Virus record (IMG/VR): IMGVR_UViG_3300022745_000151
Location: 1-22,266 of that record
DNA length: 22,266 bases
Direction: 5' to 3' (one strand)
Origin: a virus
This document shows positions 7,326 to 15,498 of the stretch, one piece after another. The position numbers and the translations under genes were made by a program. Every line of letters begins with the position of its first letter. Position 1 is the stretch's first letter. A model generated the notes under the pieces. It did not search any database. It saw only the letters and a program-made list of their open reading frames with translations, and was not told the DNA's origin.

Positions 7326-8597
7326 TCACGACGTGCGGCGCACGCACCATTCCGGCTTGGTGGCCGTCACCGCGTACAGCACATCAAAGCGGCTGATGAA
7401 GCGGTTGTTGGTGATGTCGAAGCCGCGCACAAACCGCAGGCTGATCGAGCCCTCATCGGCCAGGCTGGCGTTGTAGGCCATGTCCATCCCGCCCGGAACT
7501 TCCTGCTCCGGAGAGGCGAAGGTGATCGCATCGCGGTGCCAGAGGATGTTTTGGGTGTAGGTGGTCGAGGCCGTGCCGGTCTTGACGGTGATTGCGGCGT
7601 TGTCAGCCGGGCGAGCCGTGACGTTCTGGAACGCACCACCAGCGATGATCGCGGGGGCGATGATCGCGGTGAGGTTGCCGGAGCCGTCCGAAGCCGCATC
7701 GGCCGTGACAACGAACGTCATCAGCGAGCCGGTGTCTTGCTTGGTCTCAAGGTTCACCGAGTTGACGCCCGCGATGGTGATCACGTCGCCAGCCTTCAGG
7801 CGGGTAGCGGCAGCAGCCGTCCAGCCGTCAGTGATCAGCGACGTGGTGGACGCATACGGGTTATCCGTCGCGCCCGCGTTCGTCGTGCCTTGGCTCGCAC
7901 CGTTCACCAGCGGGGTGCCGCCCAGCGCGCCGACCGTGTGGCTCGGCACGTTCTGCGACATCACGAAGTCAAGGCCCAGCGCGGTCTTCATCACGCCCGA
8001 CTTGTACTGTTCGGCCAGTTGGTTCTGGTCGTTGTACAAGGTCGCCAGACCGGCCACCACAGCGGCGTTCGCGGTAGGCGACAGACCGGCGTAGTAGTCG
8101 CCCGGAGGAACCGCGAAGTTCTGCGCCGGCACCTTGGCGTTCAGGATGTCCGCGATGGTTGAAGGACCGGTGCCCGGAGTGCCGACGAAGTTGTAGATCT
8201 GGTTCTTCAGCGCCGACGCGATGCGGTAGTCCAGTTCCGCAGCGATCCGCAGGCCAGCCGGCTTCAGGAAGCGATCGCGGAAAGCCTTGTCCACGCTGCC
8301 ATCGTTGCGGACGGCGGTTGCGAGTTCGAAGTTGCTCACCGCGAAGTCGATGCCGATTTCCGGCTGAACCGTCAGGTCCACGGTCGATTCGGTGATGTCC
8401 TGAACCGAAGCGGTTGCACCAGAACGGATGGTGAACTGAACCGGGCGGCGCACCTTCAGCGTCGAGCCGGGAGCGTACTTGCCCTTCCACTTGTCGTCGT
8501 GGTCGGTGCTCATGCGGCCAAGAAAGGCCGACGTGTTGTGCGCAATGCGCAGAACCTCATTCGTGATGAGGGTGGAAGTCTGAAGAGAGTTAGACAT
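7326..8597 (-). CDS. Major capsid (coat) protein, P22 gp5 type
   Basis: The 423-aa product is close to P22 coat (430 aa). The N-terminus, with LITNEVLRIAHNTSAFLGRM then GSTLKVRRPVQFTIRSGA, and the segment DLTVQPEIGIDFAVSNFEL are characteristic of the P22 coat family (HK97 fold, N-arm and E-loop). The region about 225-345, rich in beta-type Thr/Ala/Gly sequence, corresponds to the P22 inserted I-domain. The C-terminus (SLRFVRGFDITNNRFISRFD) is the P-domain end. The coat assembles with scaffold into the procapsid. The gene has a GNRA hairpin and a GAGGA ribosome site upstream, and a terminator right after its stop, consistent with high, separately tuned expression. Confidence 0.9.
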   Translation of the reverse strand: MSNSLQTSTLITNEVLRIAHNTSAFLGRMSTDHDDKWKGKYAPGSTLKVRRPVQFTIRSGATASVQDITESTVDLTVQPEIGIDFAVSNFELATAVRNDGSVDKAFRDRFLKPAGLRIAAELDYRIASALKNQIYNFVGTPGTGPSTIADILNAKVPAQNFAVPPGDYYAGLSPTANAAVVAGLATLYNDQNQLAEQYKSGVMKTALGLDFVMSQNVPSHTVGALGGTPLVNGASQGTTNAGATDNPYASTTSLITDGWTAAAATRLKAGDVITIAGVNSVNLETKQDTGSLMTFVVTADAASDGSGNLTAIIAPAIIAGGAFQNVTARPADNAAITVKTGTASTTYTQNILWHRDAITFASPEQEVPGGMDMAYNASLADEGSISLRFVRGFDITNNRFISRFDVLYAVTATKPEWCVRRTS

Positions 8598-8606
8598 GGT
8601 GTCCTC

Positions 8607-8622
8607 GGCGCCTCACGGCGTT
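8607..8622 (-). repeat. GNRA-loop leader hairpin, copy 1 (before coat)
   Basis: Minus-strand sequence AACGCCGTGAGGCGCC folds as CGCC-GUGA-GGCG, a 4-bp stem with a GNRA tetraloop. It lies directly before the coat ribosome site GAGGA and nine bases from the ATG. The same 16-mer occurs before portal (13708) and, with loop GAGA, before scaffold (9426). The flanking sequence of this copy and the portal copy is also related (GTTGCGA on the plus strand). Its likely role is in translation initiation or mRNA processing. Confidence 0.6.
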
Positions 8623-8639
8623 AGAGAGTTGCGAATGGC

Positions 8640-9410
8640 CTATCGGCCGTGTTCCTGCTTGTTGGCCCACGCGATCCAGGCTTTGGTGTCCCTGGGGTCG
8701 GGGGCCGTGTTGGCTTTGCCTGAGCCTCGGCCGGGTTCAATCGGCGCCGGGGCGTTACTGCGCTGGGGCTTTTCCGCTGGCTTTGCCAGCTTGGCTTCGA
8801 TGGCTGCGAGTGCCCGACCTGCGCGGATGTCCGGCATGTCGGCGATGCGCTCGGCCTCGTCGGCGTTGTCTGGATCAGTCAGGTATTCCAACAGGGCGCG
8901 CGGGTTGTCGGATTCAAGAACGGCAAGTTGCTTGCCTGTGTCCCTGAAAACGCCCGCTAGGTCGTTGGTCAGTTCCTTGAACTGATCTTCCCCAAGCTCT
9001 TTGAACAAGCCCTTTGCGCGTTCGCGTCGTGTTGCTTCCTCGGCTTCCTGCTTGGCGATCGTCGGCGCCCGTTTGCGGGCTTCCTTGTCAATCAACTCTT
9101 GCAGTTCAGCGCGGGTGAGCGATAGAGCGTCGCTGTCGGCTTGCTGTTGCGTATTGTCGCGCGTTTCTGCGCGATTGTGCAACCCATCGGTTGCCTGTTT
9201 GCCCTCGTACAGACGACGGGTCAAGTTGTCCACCCGGCGGCGAAGCCGTGCTATCTCCTTTTCCTCGGGCGTCTTCTGTGGCTTTTGCTCGCCTTCCCTG
9301 GCCTCGCCCTCGGGCTTGGCTTCGGCTTCAGGCGCAGCGGTCTGTTGCTGGCCGTCCGCCCCTGCGTCCACTACGGGCGCGTCTGGCAATACGACTTCTT
9401 CGGTACTCAC
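8640..9410 (-). CDS. Scaffolding protein, P22 gp8 type
   Basis: The 256-aa protein is highly charged, without cysteine, and directly precedes the coat gene. It has an acidic, Pro/Ala/Glu-rich N-terminus and a predicted coiled coil (EEKEIARLRRRVDNLTRRLY, about 49-68). Further helices follow, and a C-terminal tail (DTKAWIAWANKQEHGR) resembles the basic coat-binding helix-turn-helix end of P22 gp8. Scaffold guides procapsid assembly and is released before packaging. The start codon is GTG at 9410 with AGGAG five bases upstream, behind the second GNRA hairpin. P22 gp8 is 303 aa, so this version is somewhat short. Confidence 0.85.
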   Translation of the reverse strand: MSTEEVVLPDAPVVDAGADGQQQTAAPEAEAKPEGEAREGEQKPQKTPEEKEIARLRRRVDNLTRRLYEGKQATDGLHNRAETRDNTQQQADSDALSLTRAELQELIDKEARKRAPTIAKQEAEEATRRERAKGLFKELGEDQFKELTNDLAGVFRDTGKQLAVLESDNPRALLEYLTDPDNADEAERIADMPDIRAGRALAAIEAKLAKPAEKPQRSNAPAPIEPGRGSGKANTAPDPRDTKAWIAWANKQEHGR

Positions 9411-9425
9411 TTAAGCTCCTTTGGG

Positions 9426-9441
9426 GGCGCCTCTCGGCGTT
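9426..9441 (-). repeat. GNRA-loop leader hairpin, copy 2 (before scaffold)
   Basis: Minus strand AACGCCGAGAGGCGCC. The stem matches the other two copies but the loop is GAGA instead of GUGA; both fit the GNRA class, so the change preserves the fold. Flanking GGG and CCC could extend the stem past a small bulge. It lies just upstream of the scaffold ribosome site AGGAG and GTG start. Confidence 0.6.
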
Positions 9442-9456
9442 GCCCTTGGGGTGTTT

Positions 9457-9478
9457 GCTAGCCTTTGCCCGGGCTAGC
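9457..9478 (-). terminator. Hairpin between tailspike and scaffold
   Basis: A perfect 7-bp inverted repeat GCTAGCC / GGCTAGC with an 8-base loop lies in the 99-base gap after the tailspike stop. There is no U-tract (the minus strand continues AAACACCCC), so it may be a pause or an mRNA end-protecting stem rather than a full terminator. Nothing else coding is seen in the gap. Confidence 0.4.
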
Positions 9479-9509
9479 GGCGGGCTTCATTACCGGCAGG
9501 GGATGGAAA

Positions 9510-11447
9510 TCAGGCCGCGACTCGCGTCCACGTCGTGGAGCCGCGGATATAAGCCCCGACACCAGTGCCGAACCCGGCGTTGGTGTTGTAGAAACTCGCG
9601 CCGGCTGCGTGGTTCGCCACCGTGGCGTCCAGCAGCGTGCCGTCAAGTTGCAACGAGCATGGACCAGACAGCCGCAGCGATGTACCCGCGCCCAGGTTCA
9701 ACGCTGGCGCTGCCGGGATCGTTACGCCGCTGGCTTGCAGGTTGATCACCGATGTGCCGGCGCTGGTGTTGATGAACTTGTTCCCGGGGTTGGCGCTGAA
9801 GACCACATCCCGAAGCGCGAGATTCAGCGTGCCAGAGGTGCCCACGTTGAAAGCGTTCCAGCACGAGTTCACGACGGTGCCGTTGAGCGTCACAGACACC
9901 GGCGTTGTGTTGGATCCCGCGTTGACCACGTTGTCGAGGGCGTCGATGTAGCCGCCACGCACTTCAATGTTTGCCGTTACCGCGGTGCCCAGGATGTAGA
10001 CCAAGCGGCCGTTGTTACCCGACGACCGGGCCACCGGTTGGTCGAGCACCAGCTTGCGCACCGTGATCGGATTCGTGCTCTGCCCGAGTGACACCACATG
10101 GTTCTGACCGCCGCTCACGATGTCTTTGACCGTGACGGTCCCCACCTCGCCGCCTGTCGCCCACAGCGTCTCGATGCGGCAAGCGATGCCCGCCCCGGGA
10201 TTGGTAGTGCTGCTGATAAACGTCACGCCATCAATGACGCCATACGGCGAGGCGTAAAGGATCAGGTCGGCGGTCGCGGTACTGCCGCCTGCGTTGACCA
10301 CCGTCAGCCCCAATACATCGCCTTGGCAGAAGTCGTACGCGACATAAGCCGCAGGCTCCCGAGTCTGAGCCGACGTGTAGTCGTCACCGCCGTTGCCTGC
10401 GCCAACGCCGTACACCTCGCCACCAAAAGCCGGCCCGTAGACCTTTACGGTGTCGCTGTTGAGCTTGTCCCCACCGACGTTGGTGGCGCGGTACTTGGCC
10501 ACGCCGCCGAAGCAAAGCACGAACTTGGACGTGTCGCGGCCACTGATGTCGCGCGCCTCCACGTCGTATGCGCCAGCCAGAATCGCCGCGTGCAGCGTGT
10601 AGCCGGCCCCGTTGTTCCCGCCGCTGTTGTTCCAGTTGATGACGCCGTTGACCAACTTCACTCGGCGATTCGCCACGCACGCCACGACCGTTCCGGTCGG
10701 AGAGGTGGTGGGCAACCGGCGCAGCGTGACGACGAAGTTATTCGCGTCGGTCACCGATTGCACATAGAACACGCCGCTGAATTGGCCTTGATCGGCGCGG
10801 TTCAGCCACACCCAGTCGCCAACCGCGCGGCCGTGGGCTGTCCACGCTACGCTGACGGAAAGCCCCGACGACCATGTGAGCGTGACCGATACCGGCGCCG
10901 ACACCATCGACTGAAACGCTTTCGTCGTCACGACATTGCCGATGGCCCCCCACGCCTTCAGTTCCAAGCCGCCGAGGTCGAGCGTCACGCCATCGCCGAT
11001 GCGCAGGGTTTGCGACACGTAGACGACCAACCCAGCAGAGACGAGGCGCACCGTCGCGCGGCCGTTGGCTGACGACACGGCATCCATTGCGGCTTGGATC
11101 GCTGCGGCATTTGTGGCGGCGGCCGACGCACTGGCCGTGGCGTCAACGAGAAGCGCGACGTTCCCAGCCCCTGACACTAGGGCTTGAGTCGCCGCATCCA
11201 TCCCGCCCCCGCGCTGGTAGTCGTAATCAAGCGCTGCACATGTGGCATTGCTGACCACGACAGAGGCGCCCTCTGCAAACGGTCCGTAAACCCTGCGATA
11301 GACGCCGGGGCCGAACGAATCGGTAACGACCGGACCAACGTTAGGCGTTGCAATAACGGACCCGAATCCGCCATTCGTCGCAATCGTTACCGTGCCGCCG
11401 TCGCCGACCGTCAGCGTGACGTTAGCGCCTTGAGCAAGTGCAGTCAT
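9510..11447 (-). CDS. Tailspike/receptor-binding protein with right-handed beta-helix region
   Basis: The 645-aa product compares with 667 aa for P22 tailspike. Residues 1-75 (TVGDGGTVTIATNGGFGSVI, VYRRVYGPFAEGASVVVS) form a small beta domain. A helical Ala-rich linker follows (about 96-125, AAATNAAAIQAAMDAV), of the kind found before phage beta-helix depolymerases. From about 150 the sequence has the repetitive short strands and turns of a pectate-lyase-type beta helix (GVTLDLGGLELKAWG, ASGVTIPAAPALNLG). Catalytic acids cannot be assigned by eye, so hydrolase activity on host polysaccharide is an inference. The start overlaps the portal stop (ATGA). Its place between portal and scaffold is unusual for this phage type. 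Confidence 0.75.
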   Translation of the reverse strand: MTALAQGANVTLTVGDGGTVTIATNGGFGSVIATPNVGPVVTDSFGPGVYRRVYGPFAEGASVVVSNATCAALDYDYQRGGGMDAATQALVSGAGNVALLVDATASASAAATNAAAIQAAMDAVSSANGRATVRLVSAGLVVYVSQTLRIGDGVTLDLGGLELKAWGAIGNVVTTKAFQSMVSAPVSVTLTWSSGLSVSVAWTAHGRAVGDWVWLNRADQGQFSGVFYVQSVTDANNFVVTLRRLPTTSPTGTVVACVANRRVKLVNGVINWNNSGGNNGAGYTLHAAILAGAYDVEARDISGRDTSKFVLCFGGVAKYRATNVGGDKLNSDTVKVYGPAFGGEVYGVGAGNGGDDYTSAQTREPAAYVAYDFCQGDVLGLTVVNAGGSTATADLILYASPYGVIDGVTFISSTTNPGAGIACRIETLWATGGEVGTVTVKDIVSGGQNHVVSLGQSTNPITVRKLVLDQPVARSSGNNGRLVYILGTAVTANIEVRGGYIDALDNVVNAGSNTTPVSVTLNGTVVNSCWNAFNVGTSGTLNLALRDVVFSANPGNKFINTSAGTSVINLQASGVTIPAAPALNLGAGTSLRLSGPCSLQLDGTLLDATVANHAAGASFYNTNAGFGTGVGAYIRGSTTWTRVAA

Positions 11448-13642
11448 TGCGCCATCCCTTCGCCCGCCTCGGGGCCTTCCATCTGTTCAAACTGCGGAGA
11501 CTCGGCCTGCTCGTGCATCGGCGAGCCATCGGGGCCGGGGCCGTCCATCGGAGAACCGTCGTGCATCGGAATGGCCGGCTGCCAGGCTTCCGGACCGGGC
11601 TGTTCATTGCCCAGCGGGTCTGGCTGGCGCATCATGGTTTCCAGCGTCTGCACCACCAGCGCCTGAATGTCCTGCGGGCTGATTGCGTCCTTGAGGCCAA
11701 TCATCCGCTTGGTCTCTGCCTCGTAGGCCAGCCGCGCCTCTTCCTCGCTCTTGTCCTCCGCGGCCTGCTTGGCTGCGTCGGCGTCCTGCTGCGCGGCGTG
11801 AGCGTGCGCGATGGCTTCTTGCAGGGCTTGCTGAAGCTGGTTGACCTTGTTGATGAGGTCGGCCGTCTTCGGCTGCTTGGCCGCGTCAGGATTGAGGATC
11901 GCCTGAACCTCAGGCGGCGCCATCGCGGTGAACACTTGGGCCATCTTGTCGGCGTGCGGGATGTCCTGCACCTGAGCCCAGAACGGCATGATGACCGGCG
12001 CCACCGATGGGTTGTTCCGCATCATTTCCGTGAACGCCTGCTGTGCTTGCGTGCGCTGGGTGGCAAAGGCCGCCCCCACGACTACCCGCGTGTCATAGCT
12101 GCCGATGTTCAGGTTGATGGACAGGCCCGTATCGGTTTCTTGCACCGCTTCAGGCTGGCCCGGGTTGATGGTCACAACCCCGTGTGTCCCGTCGATGCCC
12201 AGAATCCGCTGCTGTCGCTTGGTGTCGATCAGCTTCGCAGCCATCTGTAGCGTCAGCTTGCCGAGGTAGGCAATCGAGGCGGCCATGTGCGACGGGAAAT
12301 GCGCGGTAGAGGCTTCGCCCTGCTGCTTCCGGCTGTCTATGGCAACGCCTGACGTTTCATTGCTCGGCGCACCAAGGTTGGCTTGGTACATGCCGATAGC
12401 GCCTTGAATGTCGCTCTTGGCCTGTTCGGCGCCTTGAACGTGCATCCGCAGGTCAACCGACAGCGGCGCCCTCTGCGGTGAGGCAATCGGCCCTTCCTCG
12501 TCAAGGTCTCGGTACGGCAGGTAAGCCCGCGATTCCGCAGCGGCAGCGTCCCACAGCTTCTCAAGCCCGCGGATGGCGCGAATGGGCGTGATCCACGGCG
12601 ATTTCGGGGCGGTTGCCATGTACGCCCGCGCCTCCGACATGTGGTAGTTGTACGCCTGCTGCGCAGCCCGCGCCCTGCGGGGGATGCCGCAGTACGTCAT
12701 CCGGCCACCAGCCCAGCCAACATAGCCATAGACCGGAATGATCCCGATGCCGTCAGCCGGATAGGGGGCTTCCTTGCCGTCCTTGTCCTTGCAGGTTTCC
12801 AGCACCTCGGCACCGGACATTTGCCGCCACCACACGCGGCGCGTCTTGTCGGTGCGGTTGCCCGTCACTTGCACGACTTGGCCGCGCTGCCGAGCCTGCC
12901 AGAAATCGTCCTCGGGCAAAGCCTGCTCGTCGCCCTTGTTGTCAAGGAACATGACGATGTTGGCTTTGGCGTCCTCTATCGTCCACTCTTCGGCAACGAC
13001 AATGGATTCCCGCTCGTCCCGCGCCTTGCGCCGGTGATCCTCTTCACCGTAGCTCGCCAGTTCAGCCTTAGGCCATTTGCGCTTGAACTCGGCGTTAGAC
13101 CACGGCGTGAGGATGACGCCTCGGGTCGCATCGCAGCCGTCAATCTCCACAGACCACGGGTCGATGACCACGCGCAGGGGATCGCCCTCGGAGCCAATGC
13201 GCGGCTCTTGGTAGCCTAGAGCACGGTCCACGTACTCCGGCCGCAACGTCAGATAGCCAACACCAGCGCGAGCCGCAGCGGTCAGCGCCCGGGCGTAGTG
13301 CTGCTGGGCGCGCGAGACGTGCTCGATGTGCCTGAAGATGCCGTCTTGCTGTTCGGCGCAGCGCTTGTCTCCATCGCCCACCGGCAGCGTGTGAAGGGCC
13401 GGCGGCCTCTGCTCCACCTGGCCGGCCACATTCGCCACGTACTGCCCGAGCTGGTCAAACACCAGACACGGCCGAGACCCTCCCGGGTCCGACTCTCTGC
13501 GCCGCTTGTCCTCAATGTCCCACTGCTGCGGGTCGGACGGATCGGAAAACGCGAGGTCTTCCGCGATCTGGTCGCGCTGCTGCCGCATTGCGCCGATTGA
13601 TTCGGCGTACCACGTCTGCGAGTCGGAGACTACATCAGCCAT
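11444..13642 (-). CDS. Portal protein, P22 gp1 type
   Basis: The 732-aa product compares with 725 aa for P22 portal. The N-terminus (SDSQTWYAESIGAMRQQRDQ) and DKRRRESDPGGSRPCLVFDQ then LGQYVANVAGQ, plus the phrase AGGRMTYCGIPRRARAAQQA at about 330-350, are typical of the P22 portal family. The C-terminus is a Gln/Ala helix (QLQQALQEAIAHAHAAQQDA), like the P22 barrel, then a Pro/Gly/Gln tail. The dodecameric portal is the DNA entry and exit channel and docks terminase. I start at ATG 13642, giving MADVV; an ORF from TTG 13684 gives an unlikely leader. No clear Shine-Dalgarno precedes 13642. Confidence 0.87.
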   Translation of the reverse strand: MADVVSDSQTWYAESIGAMRQQRDQIAEDLAFSDPSDPQQWDIEDKRRRESDPGGSRPCLVFDQLGQYVANVAGQVEQRPPALHTLPVGDGDKRCAEQQDGIFRHIEHVSRAQQHYARALTAAARAGVGYLTLRPEYVDRALGYQEPRIGSEGDPLRVVIDPWSVEIDGCDATRGVILTPWSNAEFKRKWPKAELASYGEEDHRRKARDERESIVVAEEWTIEDAKANIVMFLDNKGDEQALPEDDFWQARQRGQVVQVTGNRTDKTRRVWWRQMSGAEVLETCKDKDGKEAPYPADGIGIIPVYGYVGWAGGRMTYCGIPRRARAAQQAYNYHMSEARAYMATAPKSPWITPIRAIRGLEKLWDAAAAESRAYLPYRDLDEEGPIASPQRAPLSVDLRMHVQGAEQAKSDIQGAIGMYQANLGAPSNETSGVAIDSRKQQGEASTAHFPSHMAASIAYLGKLTLQMAAKLIDTKRQQRILGIDGTHGVVTINPGQPEAVQETDTGLSINLNIGSYDTRVVVGAAFATQRTQAQQAFTEMMRNNPSVAPVIMPFWAQVQDIPHADKMAQVFTAMAPPEVQAILNPDAAKQPKTADLINKVNQLQQALQEAIAHAHAAQQDADAAKQAAEDKSEEEARLAYEAETKRMIGLKDAISPQDIQALVVQTLETMMRQPDPLGNEQPGPEAWQPAIPMHDGSPMDGPGPDGSPMHEQAESPQFEQMEGPEAGEGMAQ

Positions 13643-13665
13643 GGCAAAGGAAAGGCCGACCCCCA

Positions 13666-13698
13666 AGCGGAGAGCCGGCCTCAAGTTCGAGCGGAGAG
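13666..13698. repeat. Direct repeat of AGCGGAGAG in the portal leader
   Basis: AGCGGAGAG occurs at 13666-13674 and 13690-13698 (plus strand), i.e. CTCTCCGCT twice in the portal mRNA leader, 24 bases apart, between the GNRA hairpin and the portal ATG. This is a possible protein or RNA binding site, or an accident of a small duplication. Confidence 0.3.
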
Positions 13699-13707
13699 AG
13701 TGTCAAC

Positions 13708-13723
13708 GGCGCCTCACGGCGTT
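13708..13723 (-). repeat. GNRA-loop leader hairpin, copy 3 (before portal)
   Basis: Identical to the coat copy (AACGCCGTGAGGCGCC on the minus strand, GUGA loop). Here it lies 65 bases upstream of the portal ATG, not adjacent to a ribosome site. If the extended -10 at 13740-13748 is used, the hairpin would begin about ten bases from the 5' end of that transcript. Confidence 0.55.
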
Positions 13724-13739
13724 GGTTGCGAGCGGCTAG

Positions 13740-13748
13740 ATCATAACA
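13740..13748 (-). promoter_or_regulatory. Possible extended -10 promoter upstream of portal
   Basis: The minus strand reads TGTTATGAT, matching the extended -10 consensus TGnTATAAT at all but one position. There is no good -35 box at the expected distance. It lies right after the terminase stop and would give a portal transcript starting near 13733. Evidence is only the motif. Confidence 0.3.
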
Positions 13749-13767
13749 TGCAACCGTTTAGTTGCAT
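13748..13767 (-). terminator. Inverted repeat at the end of the large terminase gene
   Basis: A perfect 7-bp stem ATGCAAC / GTTGCAT with loop TAAACG on the minus strand begins within the terminase stop codon. It lacks a U-tract. It could be a weak terminator separating the terminase genes from portal, or an operator next to the possible extended -10. Confidence 0.4.
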
Positions 13768-14993
13768 CAGATGCGCAACCCTGCGGCTGCGGATTGGGTG
13801 AAGTCGTATTCCTTGCCAGAGGCTTTTGCAGCCCGCCGCGCGCCTTCGCAGGCATATCGCAAGCTGTCGATGACGTGGTTGTCCCGGTCGGCGAGCTTTG
13901 GAAGCACCGCAGACGTGAGCGGGTCTATCTCGTAGCTGTACTGCGTCAGTTCCTCTATCGTGTGCCGACACCGCGGATTGACCACGATGTCAAAGCTGCG
14001 CAGGAACTCAATCCCCTCTTCCACGCTGCGGGCGCCCTTGATGGCTGGCAGCATCTTCGGGAAGCCGTGGCGCTGCATGTAGCTGATCGTCTCCGGCCTG
14101 GCGCTGTCGGCCGTGGTGGGCCAGCGCTCCGAGTCGGGAACCGTGCGGAACAGTTCCGGCATGAAGTCAATTTCGCACCCAACCCGGTACGCCTCATGCG
14201 TCACGTACAGCGTGCGGCCGACGATGGAGCACTGCACCAGCACGGAAGGATCGACGCTGAATCCCCAGTCTGCGCCTTGCCGAAGAATCCACGACGGGTC
14301 AACGTCGAATTCCTCAACCCGCCAGTTCTTAAAGACGCGTGCTTCGCTGCTTTGCTGGTACTTGCCCAGCCACACATGGGCGTACTTGTCGGGGTCTCTG
14401 CGCCGGTCGTACTCCATTTCCGCCCGTAGCTCGTCTGGCAGCCACGGGTTGTCCATGTAGTTGACCTCGACCACCGCAGCATCAGGCGGCAGTTCCTTGC
14501 CCCGTAGCAGCGCATCAATCGGGTCTGTCGGCTGCGCGGGGTTCCAGCCGAACCACAGCTGAGACCCTGGCTTGCGAATGGTCGGCCGCAAAAGCGTCAG
14601 GCTCTTGTCGCTGGCCGACTGCGCTTCCTCGAACCACGCCCTGTCGAACCCTTCCAGCGACTTGATGGAGTCGGCCGTGTGGTTCTGCATGCCTTCGAAG
14701 ATCGTCACCCCGCCCGCTTTGGACAAGATGCGCCGGTCCTGAATCTCGAAATACGCCCCAGCGTTGAAGTGCGAGACCTTGGCCTCTAGCAGCTTCTTCA
14801 CGCTGAATTCAAGGCTTTTGAGCGTTTCCCGCAGGCACACGCAATCCAGCCGCTCGGCAATGTTCTCGCGTAGCCAGCGCTCGCCGAAGTAGTGAGACTT
14901 GCCGCTGCCGCGCCCGCCGTGGGCGCCGATGTAGCGGTGCGGGCCTTCCAACGGCTCGAATGCTTCGGCGACCTGAATGCGCAGGCTGGTCAC
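13767..14993 (-). CDS. terL: Terminase large subunit (ATPase and nuclease, PBSX/Terminase_3-like)
   Basis: The 408-aa packaging motor is complete. The ATPase half has Walker A GGRGSGKS (26-33) and a Walker B with catalytic Glu in FDRAWFEEA (116-124). The C-terminal RNase-H-like nuclease has its first acid in GADWGFSVDP (Asp 242), TADSARPE (Asp 296) and a last acid in DNHVIDSLRY (Asp 376), the usual three metal-binding positions. It cuts concatemers and drives DNA into the procapsid through the portal. The start is GTG 14993, overlapping the small-subunit stop as GTGA. It belongs to a shorter type than P22 gp2 (499 aa), so the packaging module may have a different origin from the P22-like head module. 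Confidence 0.92.
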   Translation of the reverse strand: MTSLRIQVAEAFEPLEGPHRYIGAHGGRGSGKSHYFGERWLRENIAERLDCVCLRETLKSLEFSVKKLLEAKVSHFNAGAYFEIQDRRILSKAGGVTIFEGMQNHTADSIKSLEGFDRAWFEEAQSASDKSLTLLRPTIRKPGSQLWFGWNPAQPTDPIDALLRGKELPPDAAVVEVNYMDNPWLPDELRAEMEYDRRRDPDKYAHVWLGKYQQSSEARVFKNWRVEEFDVDPSWILRQGADWGFSVDPSVLVQCSIVGRTLYVTHEAYRVGCEIDFMPELFRTVPDSERWPTTADSARPETISYMQRHGFPKMLPAIKGARSVEEGIEFLRSFDIVVNPRCRHTIEELTQYSYEIDPLTSAVLPKLADRDNHVIDSLRYACEGARRAAKASGKEYDFTQSAAAGLRI

Positions 14994-15271
14994 TTGGCCT
15001 TGACGATCTCGACAATGATCTTCTGGAAAGTGTGTTCGCCGTTCGGCCCTGCGCCGTTGACTTGAAGCGGCAGCACCTTGCCAACCAGCGTCAGAAAAGC
15101 CGACGACGTTTTCGGGTCGTGCGCGCGGTCGATCAGGTACGGAATGCCACCAGCGCCGTCCAGCGCTTGAAGAATCATGTCTTTCAGCGCGGCCGTGGTC
15201 TTGTTCGGTACGCCTTTCTTGCGACCCATGCCGGCAGCAGGAGGCAACACTTTGTTGGGCTTGTCGGCCAT
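14990..15271 (-). CDS. terS: Terminase small subunit, probable
   Basis: The 93-aa basic protein lies immediately before the large subunit with a GTGA overlap. The sequence GRKKGVPNKTTAALKDMILQ (about 16-35) is the GxxxGxPNKxT-type N-terminal segment common in phage small terminases and DNA-binding packaging proteins. A helical region follows (FLTLVGKVLPLQV), the usual oligomerisation area. It would recognise the pac or cos site and stimulate the large subunit. ATG 15271 is preferred because AAGGG lies eight bases upstream; GTG 15274 is an alternative adding one residue. An extended frame to 15298 overlaps the upstream gene. Confidence 0.78.
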   Translation of the reverse strand: MADKPNKVLPPAAGMGRKKGVPNKTTAALKDMILQALDGAGGIPYLIDRAHDPKTSSAFLTLVGKVLPLQVNGAGPNGEHTFQKIIVEIVKAK

Positions 15272-15275
15272 CACA

Positions 15276-15494
15276 TCAACCCTTCCACACGGCAACATAC
15301 CGCCGAACCTTGTACAGCTTTGACTCGGTGTTGAACGGCTTAAGCGGCACTTCCTCGCCGTCCTTTTGGTCTTTCAGCACCACGAACCATTGTGGCCTAA
15401 AGTCGTCTGGCAACTTCGGGACAATCTTCCCGTTGATCTCAATCACGATCAGATCGCCTGCGAGTAGTGGCCCTGGGTGCAAATCGAACGCCAT
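15276..15494 (-). CDS. Hypothetical protein upstream of terminase
   Basis: The 72-aa protein is beta-rich: LLAGDLIVIEINGKIVPKLP, then QWFVVLKDQKDGEEVPLKPF and a basic end (YKVRRYVAVWKG). It resembles a small barrel, but I recognise no family. ATG 15494 has AAGGTG five bases upstream and lies four bases after the previous stop. The same 11-base junction TGATGTGATGG occurs at its own end before the small terminase gene. An alternative ATG at 15509 would add five residues. It is the second gene of the late operon; function unknown. Confidence 0.55.
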   Translation of the reverse strand: MAFDLHPGPLLAGDLIVIEINGKIVPKLPDDFRPQWFVVLKDQKDGEEVPLKPFNTESKLYKVRRYVAVWKG

Positions 15495-15498
15495 CACA

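Noticed and set aside
11438-12250. 270-aa plus-strand frame
   Set aside because: Shadow of the portal gene; Arg/Leu/His-rich without motifs.
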